Positions 16,591 through 23,967 of a DNA stretch of 64,000 nucleotides are shown piece after piece. The stretch lies in assembly GCA_958366705.1 (NCBI GenBank), contig CATXCB010000006.1, forward strand, positions 62,001-126,000, in the 5' to 3' direction. Position numbers and translations under genes: made by a program. The stretch comes from an uncultured bacterium. Lineage in GTDB: Bacteria; Cyanobacteriota; Vampirovibrionia; Gastranaerophilales; Gastranaerophilaceae. Each line of letters opens with the position of its first letter. Position 1 is the first letter of the stretch. The notes under the pieces are model-generated. The model worked only from the letters and a program-made list of their open reading frames with translations, was not told the origin of the DNA and ran no database searches.

Positions 16591-18306
16591 TTCATATAAA
16601 AGTCTGTACTCCTTTGTTTGCTTAAATCTTTCTATCCATTCATCTTGCGGATTATTTTTTATGAGGTATTCATATTTTTCTGAATTATTTTTGAATAGGG
16701 TTTGAAGGGTATTTGAACGAGGTTTGAATTCAACTTTTTGAGGCTCGTCCATTCTCTGCTCGATAAATTTAACTTCTTCATTACTTAAATATTGTTTTAC
16801 AGAGTTAATAGTTTTCTTTCTCAGTTGTCGTTGTTTGACAATTTTTTGCTTATAGTCTTCAAAATCTTTCACATCGCCTAAAAGTTTTGCCATTGGATGA
16901 GTTTCGGTTACTCTTTCTGCTGTACATAAATATTCACCTTTGGTTGTAAAAACTTTTATACTTGTTAGATCAAAAAGGTTGTATTTAATTAAAACTTTGC
17001 TTTTAAAACCGTAAAGTCTTTCATCAAAATAGTCACAGTTTAAAAACCTGATACCGTTTCGCTGAATTGTTTTAATCTCGGTTGCAAGCATCAAATCGTC
17101 AAGAGTATTTATATCAATATTTTGAGTCTTGCGTTCTGCTAGAACTTCGGCAATAGTTTTGTTTGATGCATTAGGACAAGGCTGTGAATTTTTAAAATTC
17201 AACCACATATCAATCATTTTTATTGTTTCTTCTATTGTTGGAATATATTCATTGTGCAAGCTCTTGTGTAGTTTTTCATTTCGCATCATATATGCCGGCT
17301 TGTTAATTATTGATGAACCAATATAACTCGGTAAAAGTTTTTCAAAACCCTCCTGAAATTCTTTAAAGAATCTTTCAATAACTTTTGCTCTGGCATTATA
17401 AGGTCGTGCAAAAACTGTTTCTATTCCAAGTTTTGAGTATAATCCTTGAAAACCAAGTTCGGTAAAACCTTTGTCGTCAGTAAAATACTTTGCTCTGAAT
17501 GCTCTACCATTATCTTGATACACAACTTTGGGAATCATATCAAGGTTGAGTATAGCGTTTCTTAGAGCAGAAGCTATACATTGAGTATTTTCTTCAAGCA
17601 TGATTTCATAGCCGACAAGTGCTGTTGATTTCCAATCCAAAAATCCGACTAAAGTCGCTCGACTTGGTTTACCTGTAAATGGGTTTATTACCTGAAAAGC
17701 AAGTTTATGACCATCAGCGACTAAAATATCTCCAACTTCCAAAAGCGAAGCATCACGTTTTATATACGGTTCAACGTTATCAGACAAGGCTTTTTCACCA
17801 TCACGTGCTAAAATCCATTTATCATAATTATTATCCTTAAACCATTTTGCATATCTTCTAAATGTAATATCTGCCGGAATAAAACTTTGTCCTTGCTCTT
17901 TTAACTTATATTTGGTTAAAGCAGTTGCCTTGCCTATTGAAATTCGGTTAGGGTGCAAAAGCAAGCTCATAAAAATTCTAATTTCTTTGTCAGTTAAAAC
18001 TGTCCTATATTCATCTATTTTAGAATATTTGTACTGAGGTAAGAGCTTGGTGTAATCTTCTGTCCCATCCAACATTGCATACCAACGGTGCAAACTGCCG
18101 CGAGATATTTTACCTAGAATCTTAAATAGATGAGAATTTGAAGTGTTGTGCAATTTAACAAAATCATAATCTGCTTGGAGTTTATTTGTTGATTTCTTTC
18201 TAAATTCAATCCATTTGTGGACTAAATCTAATCTTGCGAGTGCGATTTGTTTTGATCTTTCTGGTGTGAATTCTGCCATGCGTATTTCCTTTGCATAAAC
18301 ATTCAT
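16588..18306 (-). CDS. Mu/TnsB-type DDE transposase
   Basis: This 572-residue transposase has a helical DNA-binding N-terminal part (about 1-160), then an rve-type catalytic core with 'DILVADGHKL' (Asp about 197), 'VVYQDNGRAF' (Asp about 266) and 'AKVIERFFKEF' (Glu about 310). The D-69-D-44-E spacing is typical of Mu/Tn7-type transposases. A basic, Mu-C-like tail follows. It is the first gene of the operon with a MuB/TnsC-like ATPase. No frameshift is seen, so it may be active. Its upstream region contains repeated GTGCAA motifs that could be transposase-binding end sites. The internal Met at about residue 11 (MAEFTPERS) is an alternative start. Confidence 0.85.
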   Translation of the reverse strand: MNVYAKEIRMAEFTPERSKQIALARLDLVHKWIEFRKKSTNKLQADYDFVKLHNTSNSHLFKILGKISRGSLHRWYAMLDGTEDYTKLLPQYKYSKIDEYRTVLTDKEIRIFMSLLLHPNRISIGKATALTKYKLKEQGQSFIPADITFRRYAKWFKDNNYDKWILARDGEKALSDNVEPYIKRDASLLEVGDILVADGHKLAFQVINPFTGKPSRATLVGFLDWKSTALVGYEIMLEENTQCIASALRNAILNLDMIPKVVYQDNGRAFRAKYFTDDKGFTELGFQGLYSKLGIETVFARPYNARAKVIERFFKEFQEGFEKLLPSYIGSSIINKPAYMMRNEKLHKSLHNEYIPTIEETIKMIDMWLNFKNSQPCPNASNKTIAEVLAERKTQNIDINTLDDLMLATEIKTIQRNGIRFLNCDYFDERLYGFKSKVLIKYNLFDLTSIKVFTTKGEYLCTAERVTETHPMAKLLGDVKDFEDYKQKIVKQRQLRKKTINSVKQYLSNEEVKFIEQRMDEPQKVEFKPRSNTLQTLFKNNSEKYEYLIKNNPQDEWIERFKQTKEYRLLYE

Positions 18307-18634
18307 CGCTCACCTTTCGGAATAAATCAAGTCTTAAATCTCAATCTCAGAGATATTTCGACACATATCAAACTAAAAGATAAATCAAAACGGACATTTT
18401 TTGCACTAAAAGTATCAAGGTTAAAACTCAAACACCAAGCAGAATAGATGCCGAAATAAATTTCATATGACAGAATATCGGTGCAATTTAGTGCAAATTT
18501 AAGGACAAAAGTGCAATTTTTGACCGTCCAATCTCAACCCTCTAAATTAGCCTAAAACTCCCAACAACTCGGCACTTCTGCCTAAAATCAATCGTCCCAA
18601 ATGTCCTGATAAGTTGTATCTGCCATCCATTAAA
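18307..18634. other. Gene-free stretch upstream of transposase
   Basis: No coding frame is seen. The stretch carries the GTGCAA-type repeats described separately and possible promoter sequences for the transposase operon. I infer that the right end of the transposon lies here or at the adjacent hairpin, but no terminal TG/CA end with a matching partner on the left could be fixed. Confidence 0.5.
18399..18519. repeat. GTGCAAWTT repeat cluster, candidate transposase-binding sites
   Basis: Direct copies of GTGCAA followed by A/T-rich bases start at 18481, 18491 and 18511. An inverted copy (TTTTTTGCAC) ends at about 18406. GGACA blocks lie next to two of them (18392, 18503). Arrays of short repeats next to the transposase gene are what Mu, Tn7 and Tn5053-type ends look like. 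No equivalent array was found near 3.4-3.6 kb, so the alternative is an operator for the operon. Confidence 0.45.
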
Positions 18635-18670
18635 ATTAAAAAGGACTAGATAAATCTAGTCCTTTTTAAT
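18635..18670 (-). terminator. 16-bp perfect hairpin next to attachment site
   Basis: Bases 18635-18650 pair perfectly with 18655-18670 around a TAAA loop, with T-rich ends on both strands. It immediately precedes the partial tRNA-Gly copy, exactly as the tRNA terminator does at 35089-35109. I infer that it served as the tRNA-Gly terminator after the older island inserted and before the younger element did. Confidence 0.7.
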
Positions 18671-18671
18671 T

Positions 18672-18714
18672 AGCGGGAGACGAGGCTCGAACTCGCGACA
18701 TCCTCCTTGGCAAG
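18672..18714 (-). repeat. attL: 43-bp copy of tRNA-Gly 3' half
   Basis: All 43 bases are identical to 35118-35160, the 3' half of the intact tRNA-Gly from the anticodon loop to the discriminator base. The copy lacks the 5' half and cannot encode a tRNA. With the intact gene it forms the direct repeats flanking a 16.4-kb element that has an integrase at its right end, the standard outcome of tyrosine-recombinase integration into a tRNA 3' end. Confidence 0.88.
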
Positions 18715-19079
18715 CTAAGCAAAAAGGCTAAACTCATAGATTTTACAACTAATTCAATCTTTTGAAACTTATTCATTATCCCCTGAAATTTTATATGAAT
18801 TACCCACCCATTACCCACAGAATTATAAAAAAAAATAAGATTAAATCGATTAAAAATAAAACAACTCAGAAGCCCACAGATAAACTATTATAGCTCATTA
18901 AATATATTTTATAATTAAATCAACATCATCTTAACTGCATTCAACCTGCATTCTGTTATCATTTTTTATATTTTTTCTATAAAGTTTAAAATTACAAAAT
19001 TACAAAAGCAACATAATGAATAAAAAAATAAACATTGAAAGACTTTATAGTGTAATTTTTTAGTAATTATAACATGTGA
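18715..19079. other. Gene-free left end of the integrative element
   Basis: No coding frame is supported in these 365 bases. They hold the left-hand ATTACCCAC pair and are otherwise AT-rich, with several poly-A tracts. A minus-strand gene ends just inside at 19080. Confidence 0.6.
18799..18823. repeat. Left arm-type direct repeats ATTACCCAC
   Basis: Two copies of ATTACCCAC begin at 18799 and 18810, the second extended by AGAA. The same pair, also 11 bp apart, lies at 35050-35074 next to the integrase end. They probably bind the integrase N-terminal domain (arm sites of attP). Confidence 0.65.
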
Positions 19080-20127
19080 TTAGGCAACCTGTTTTTGTTG
19101 CTCCAGAAGAATTAAATAATATACTTTAATTAGAAAAGCAATTTCTAACCAAGCTCTAACTAAATTTTCTTTACTACCATAACTACAACTACCATGTAAA
19201 ACAGAATTTCTTGATTTGTGATATTTTGCACTTTTCTTAGGCTTACCAAATGCATTTTCTTTTATTACAATTTTGAATTTTTCAATAGTTCCATCATGTA
19301 CCATTAATGTTTCTAAATATGCAAGTATAATTGTCGCTGTTGAATTTTTTGTTTTCTGGCTCTCTTTTAAAATTTGGTCTAAAATCTCTTTTGGTATTAA
19401 CTTACTAATTTCATTTAAAATTCCATCAGCCTGAGCTGATAAAGTCGGTATTATAGTATTACAAGCAACTTTAAATGATAATTGTTTCATAGCAGTATAA
19501 CAATCTTCTAATATATCTATACGTTCTTTGTTTAAGCAATTAACCTGTTTTATTTGATTTAAAATACGTTTTACATTCAAAAACTTATGATTTGAATAAT
19601 ATCGAATTATATGTTTATTAGGATTGAAATTATTATTTATACAATTTTCTTTTAATTCATCAAATAAATCTTTATCCATTATTAACCAATATTCATCTAA
19701 TAATATAGACTTTATCCTTTCTTTAGCTAAAATTTCTGATATTTCAGCCCATTTTTTTACTTATTGCTCCAAAATCATATTTTTGTATCAAATCTTGCAT
19801 TGCTAAATATGGTTGCATAGCTTCTGAAACCAAGACTATCTGAGGTTTGATAATGTTAAATATCTCTTGTTGCTCACTAAAGAATTTTAGTTGTGGTGCA
19901 ATTTGATTTATCAAATTTTGTTGACGTTGAGCAATTTGTAAAATTTTTGGAGTAGCTATGGCTTTCATAATATTCCATTTAGGCAAAAGATTGCAATAAG
20001 CACTCATATTTGGATAGACCATCTTTCGCAATCTTTCCATCCGGAGTGCCATATTACTCATTTCTGAGAATGCAATTCTTGATTCTGCAACCTGATTAAA
20101 TATTTTATAAAAATCTTTAGAATTCAT
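19080..20127 (-). pseudogene. Frameshifted HEPN-like gene (two reading frames)
   Basis: The start is at 20127. The first frame runs to a stop at 19744 (127 residues ending 'AISKKMG'). The second frame is open from just before that stop through 19080 and encodes 'AEISEILAKERIKSILLDEYW...' before an internal Met at 19679 (199 residues). The junction is a run of seven A residues on the coding strand; removing one A joins the frames into about 348 residues without any break. The C-terminal part contains 'RNSVLHG', an R-x4-H motif of HEPN ribonuclease-like domains, preceded by long helices. It is either a pseudogene, a slippage-controlled gene or a homopolymer read error. It diverges from the 20221 gene and lies at the edge of the element. 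Confidence 0.65.
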
Positions 20128-20220
20128 ACTAACCTCTATTTTTGTATTATACTATCATGAAATATAGAAAATTGTGATAAAGTACAAAATTTAAGCTTGT
20201 AAAGTAAAAGGAGTAATAAT

Positions 20221-21849
20221 ATGAATTGTAGTAAAGAAGTTTTTCAACAAGTTGATACTATTACATATATAAAAAAACAGGTTGGTTCTGATGTATGGTT
20301 TATTGCATATAAAGAATTACCATATAATGGAGGCTTTTATTGTACATTAGTTGACAATTCTAAGATTTCACAATCAATGTCTAATGTAAGTTGGGATTTA
20401 TCAATAGGGTCAGGATTACCTAGTTGCACTTGTTATAATTATAATAGCGAAAATGAACAAATAAAATATCATAGATTTGGAGAAGAAAAGGTTCAACCTT
20501 TGGTATATTTTAGAACCTTTAATTGGATAAGACCTGATTACGTTGAAATTTCCGAAGAATTTAGACATTACCACAACTTGTATTTTGATAGTAGTAATAA
20601 CAGATACATAAAAATTGATAATAATGGTGAAGAAGAAGACATTATTATAATTGAAAAAGACAATACGGTAAAAATAAAATTGAAAGCAATTAAACAATTT
20701 TTAGCAATAAAAGGAATGTCTTTGTTATTTTTATTTGATTGTAATTTTTATTCAAAGAAAACTCTTGATGAATTAGGGATTCCTAAAACCTATGCAACAA
20801 CTGTAAAAGAAGAGAATCTAACTTATAATTATGCCTATACGAATGTCGATTGGGATTTCGAAAATAATAAAAGTTTTTCAAATATTATAGGGAAAAAACT
20901 TATAACTGGGTATCCGATAGAGAAATGTGGAATTTGGCCTTATAATGAAGATGAAAAAGAAATATTTGATGATTTTATTATTGATATAAATGAATATGGA
21001 GAAGAAATAACATATACTTCAAATCCTAATGAATTAAATGATTATTTTGGAAAAAATCCTAAAGCTCCACATTATTTAACACCAGTATTTTTTAAAAGAG
21101 AAGTTTTAAATAAATATTATAATGAACCTAATAAATATGAAGTTTCGGATGGCTATATTAGATGTGGAAACTTATGGGGATTAAGACTAGACAATAACAA
21201 AAAAGACCACATTATGGTATTTTTGGGGGATCTTGGTCGAGATTTGAGTCATAAAGAAAGATTATATTGGAAAAGTTTCAATATTCCACCTGATGGCACT
21301 GGAATTAGTGAAGCCTGTTGGAAAAGATCTTTTGAGGCAGAATTTTGTGACCCTCAATGTTCAGACCTAAAATTTAAGTATTTATTCCAAAAGTTTAATT
21401 CAAGCTGGAATAAAAAATATTCTTGGGATTTATTTATTCCTCTCAAAAAAAATGACGAATATCATTACCAAACTTTACATATTCCTTCTAACAATCAAAG
21501 TGAATTTGACGAACAAGTGAGAGGTTTAGTCAAAATAATTATTGATTCAATTAATGAAAAGAAATTGGAAGAATTAAATACAGAGAAAATTGACGGAAGT
21601 ATAAATAAATTGGAACTTTTTTTCAAAACAAATAATATTACAAACTTTAAATCTCATATAGATTTTCTTAAAAACTTACAAAAGTTACGTTCAACAGCTA
21701 TTGCTCATAGGAAAGGAGATAACTACGAAAATATAGCAGATATTTTTGAACTCAATGAGAAATCCTATGTTGATGTTTTTGAAAATATACTTAATAAAAT
21801 TATTGAACTATTGGAATTTTTGGAAATGAACTTTTTAGAAAAATCATGA
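20221..21849 (+). CDS. Hypothetical protein with C-terminal HEPN-like motif
   Basis: This 542-residue protein is preceded by a good AAGGAG site. I do not recognise the family. The N-terminal two thirds is an aromatic-rich alpha/beta region with an odd 'SCTCYN' cysteine patch and 'YFRTFNWIRPDYVEISEEFRHY'. The last about 110 residues are helical and contain 'LRSTAIAHRKG', an R-x5-H arrangement seen in HEPN domains. The divergent neighbour also looks HEPN-like. A role in RNA cleavage during phage defence would fit this context, but it is inferred from one short motif and location. Confidence 0.6.
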   Translation: MNCSKEVFQQVDTITYIKKQVGSDVWFIAYKELPYNGGFYCTLVDNSKISQSMSNVSWDLSIGSGLPSCTCYNYNSENEQIKYHRFGEEKVQPLVYFRTFNWIRPDYVEISEEFRHYHNLYFDSSNNRYIKIDNNGEEEDIIIIEKDNTVKIKLKAIKQFLAIKGMSLLFLFDCNFYSKKTLDELGIPKTYATTVKEENLTYNYAYTNVDWDFENNKSFSNIIGKKLITGYPIEKCGIWPYNEDEKEIFDDFIIDINEYGEEITYTSNPNELNDYFGKNPKAPHYLTPVFFKREVLNKYYNEPNKYEVSDGYIRCGNLWGLRLDNNKKDHIMVFLGDLGRDLSHKERLYWKSFNIPPDGTGISEACWKRSFEAEFCDPQCSDLKFKYLFQKFNSSWNKKYSWDLFIPLKKNDEYHYQTLHIPSNNQSEFDEQVRGLVKIIIDSINEKKLEELNTEKIDGSINKLELFFKTNNITNFKSHIDFLKNLQKLRSTAIAHRKGDNYENIADIFELNEKSYVDVFENILNKIIELLEFLEMNFLEKS

Positions 21850-21861
21850 TATACTTAAGAA

Positions 21862-22221
21862 GTGGCAGAACGAACAACAGCTTTGGAAGTATATTTTTAT
21901 GCAACAAATTCGGGTAATGAACCGGTTCGAGAATGGTTGAAAACTTTACCCAAAGAAGATATGCGTAGAATTGGGTTTGATATTAAAACTGTGCAATTCG
22001 GCTATCCAATTGGAATGCCTTTAACTCGTGTTCTACATGGTACTGGTGGTTTAGAAGAAGTTCGTTGTAATATATCGAACGGCATAGCTCGCGTTATTTT
22101 CTATGTTGAAGATAACACTATGGTTCTTTTACATGCTTTTATCAAGAAAACTCAAGAAACACCTAAAAAAGAATTAGATGTTGCCATTAAACGATATAAA
22201 GAGCTCCTGAGGAAATCATAG
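21862..22221 (+). CDS. RelE/HigB-type toxin (Gp49-like)
   Basis: The start is GTG at 21862, 12 bases after the previous stop. The 119-residue product has the phage-derived Gp49-like/HigB fold pattern: 'ALEVYFYATNSGNEPVREWLKTLP', 'LHGTGGLEEVRCN', 'ARVIFYVEDNTMVLLHAFIKKTQETP'. Proteins of this family are ribosome-dependent or free mRNA interferases paired with an XRE antitoxin. The likely antitoxin gene lies 87 bases downstream but on the opposite strand, an unusual convergent layout. Confidence 0.82.
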   Translation: MAERTTALEVYFYATNSGNEPVREWLKTLPKEDMRRIGFDIKTVQFGYPIGMPLTRVLHGTGGLEEVRCNISNGIARVIFYVEDNTMVLLHAFIKKTQETPKKELDVAIKRYKELLRKS

Positions 22222-22307
22222 ATTTCCACGTCGCTATCGTAGTGTTACGCCTTCCAAAGCCTTGCACTTTTGCAAGTCTTTTCAGACTTCACACCAGCTT
22301 ACGCATT

Positions 22308-22592
22308 TTATGCAAACGATAATATAATTCTTTTGCCAAGATATTTAGCAACTTTTTCTATTGTATTCAATGTGATAGAAGTGTTTTCAGGGTCTAGAAT
22401 ACGACAGATTGCTGTTCTTGAGGTTTCAAGTTCTTTTGCTAAACGATTAACTGAAATATTATCTGCTTTCATTTTTTCTTCTAAAGCATAAGCTATGACA
22501 CGTTTTAAGGCAACTGCTTCTGATTCTTGGAGAATATCTTCTTCTACAAGAAAACTATCAAAACTTGTACCTATATGTTTTTTATCAATCAT
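22308..22592 (-). CDS. XRE-family antitoxin
   Basis: This 94-residue protein has a helix-turn-helix at about residues 48-70 ('NRLAKELETSRTAICRILD') and ends 'VAKYLGKRIILSF', typical of antitoxins for HigB/Gp49-like toxins. It is convergent with the toxin gene, which requires separate promoters. TTGTAC...GGTACAA-like half sites at about 22622-22640, just upstream of its start, could be an autoregulatory operator. Confidence 0.75.
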   Translation of the reverse strand: MIDKKHIGTSFDSFLVEEDILQESEAVALKRVIAYALEEKMKADNISVNRLAKELETSRTAICRILDPENTSITLNTIEKVAKYLGKRIILSFA

Positions 22593-22915
22593 GTTAAATC
22601 TTCCTTTGGCTTATATTCATATTGTACAAAATTTGGTACAAAAATTCAACCCCCTCCCCTCACCCTACTTCCAAATAATACAAACCCTCTCGATTTATTA
22701 TATATCAAGGGTTTACGACCATAATTATTTATTTTATAATAATAAAAATGGTTAAATTTGAGAAAACTTCTCATTTTAGCCGTTTTAAAATACAAATTTT
22801 AGTTTACTCAATTCAGATTGTATCAGATTAAAAGGAAATAAGACTTAAAATATATTTATATATAAAGATATTTTCTATTTAATCAGCTATATTCTGGAAT
22901 TAACGAGGTAAAATT
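22593..22915. other. Intergenic stretch, no gene
   Basis: There are 323 bases between the divergent antitoxin and MTase-like genes. They contain the GTACAAAA repeats near the antitoxin start and AT-rich sequence that probably holds the promoter of the 22916 gene. No coding frame is credible. Confidence 0.5.
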
Positions 22916-23641
22916 ATGGATTATTTAAAAGAATTTATTACTAAACTAACTAATTTAGACCATTCAAAGAGCATAACAACAGTATTTAAAGACTTTTTGA
23001 CATTAAGCACATGTTCAATAGCTCAACCTTTTTATCGAAGCAATGAAATTGAACAAAAGTACAAAGACATCATTAAAAACTATACAAAAGAGCAAGCAGA
23101 AGAATATTCACAACTGCTTGCTTTTTTAATTATGGCACTTGAAGAAAAACATCAAGATTTTTTAGGACAGATATATATGAAGTTAAATCTTGGAAATGTT
23201 GCTACTGGTCAGTTCTTTACACCTTATCACATAAGCCAATTTATGGCTGAAATAAATTTTACAGAGACAGAAGATAAGTTGAATCAACAAGAAATTATAA
23301 CATTATCTGACCCTTGTTGTGGTAGTGGAGGGATGATTATTGCATTTGCCGAAACTATGAAAAAGAAGAATTATAACTATCAAACTCAACTATTTGTTGA
23401 AGTTATAGATATAGATGAGATGTGTTTTATGATGGCTTTTATCCAACTTTCATTATACGGAATACCTGCAAGAGTGATGTTAGGAGATAGTTTAGCTTGG
23501 AAGTTTTCAAAAATGCTCTACACACCCTTATATTTCGTTAATGGTTTTGAGTGGAAGTTGAAACGATTGAATAATGATGATAACAAAATTCCATCACAAA
23601 CAACAAAAGAAATTGAACCTATGCAATTAAACTTGTTTTAA
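22916..23641 (+). CDS. HsdM-like N6-MTase-fold protein lacking the catalytic NPPY motif
   Basis: This 241-residue protein follows a GAGG ribosome binding site. It resembles the SAM-binding part of type I (HsdM) methylases: 'GQFFTPYHISQFM' is the target-domain-proximal motif and 'DPCCGSGGM' (about 132-140) is the SAM-binding loop. The strand that should carry NPPY/NPPF reads 'GDSLAWKFSKMLYTPLYF', so the adenine-methylation motif is missing. The C-terminus ends 'MQLNLF', a QLxLF-type sliding-clamp-binding motif. It may bind SAM and associate with the replication clamp without methylating DNA. Similar short MTase-like genes occur in conjugative and phage-related elements. Confidence 0.68.
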   Translation: MDYLKEFITKLTNLDHSKSITTVFKDFLTLSTCSIAQPFYRSNEIEQKYKDIIKNYTKEQAEEYSQLLAFLIMALEEKHQDFLGQIYMKLNLGNVATGQFFTPYHISQFMAEINFTETEDKLNQQEIITLSDPCCGSGGMIIAFAETMKKKNYNYQTQLFVEVIDIDEMCFMMAFIQLSLYGIPARVMLGDSLAWKFSKMLYTPLYFVNGFEWKLKRLNNDDNKIPSQTTKEIEPMQLNLF

Positions 23642-23677
23642 GAAATTTTCTTATTTTTTTATAAAAGGAGATATATT

Positions 23678-23914
23678 ATGAAAACATATATAGCAACAAT
23701 TATTCCAACAGTAGCCGGAGGTAATATTGAAGTAAGAATTTCTGCAAACAATATACTTCAAGCCGTTGAACTCATAAAGACATTACCCTATTTTAAAGCA
23801 TTTGCAAAACAGCCAACACAAGAGGATAACAAAGATAATCACTTAACAGAGCTGAGCGATTTAATCAAGCGAGCTAATGCTAAAAAACAGGCAGATTTAG
23901 GTGTTATAAATTAG
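23678..23914 (+). CDS. Small hypothetical protein
   Basis: This 78-residue protein is preceded by AAAAGGAG. It has a short beta-rich start ('YIATIIPTVAGGNIEVRISANN') and a helix ('AVELIKTLPYF'). No family is recognised. It lies 36 bases after the MTase-like gene on the same strand and may be cotranscribed with it. Confidence 0.55.
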   Translation: MKTYIATIIPTVAGGNIEVRISANNILQAVELIKTLPYFKAFAKQPTQEDNKDNHLTELSDLIKRANAKKQADLGVIN

Positions 23915-23967
23915 CTTGAGCAAAAAAGAGGTTTGACTAATTCTTATTTTACCTGTATCATCAAAAC

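Larger units (their letters stand above)
3403..18671. mobile_element. Defence-rich genomic island beside tRNA-Gly remnants
   Basis: The block lies between two partial tRNA-Gly 3' ends. It contains only accessory genes: a five-gene ABC-3C plus Septu-like operon, a DpnII-type restriction-modification operon with two extra genes, and a Mu/Tn7-like transposition operon. It has no tyrosine integrase of its own. Either the integrase has been lost, or the block entered by transposition near the tRNA gene. The transposon ends could not be located precisely. The boundaries given are those of the tRNA copies and are an inference. Confidence 0.55.

Noticed and set aside
13845..18306. CRISPR-associated transposon targeting tRNA-Gly
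   Set aside because: No Cas12k, Cascade gene, TniQ or CRISPR repeat array is present in this block, and the tRNA copies are explained by tRNA-site integration scars.
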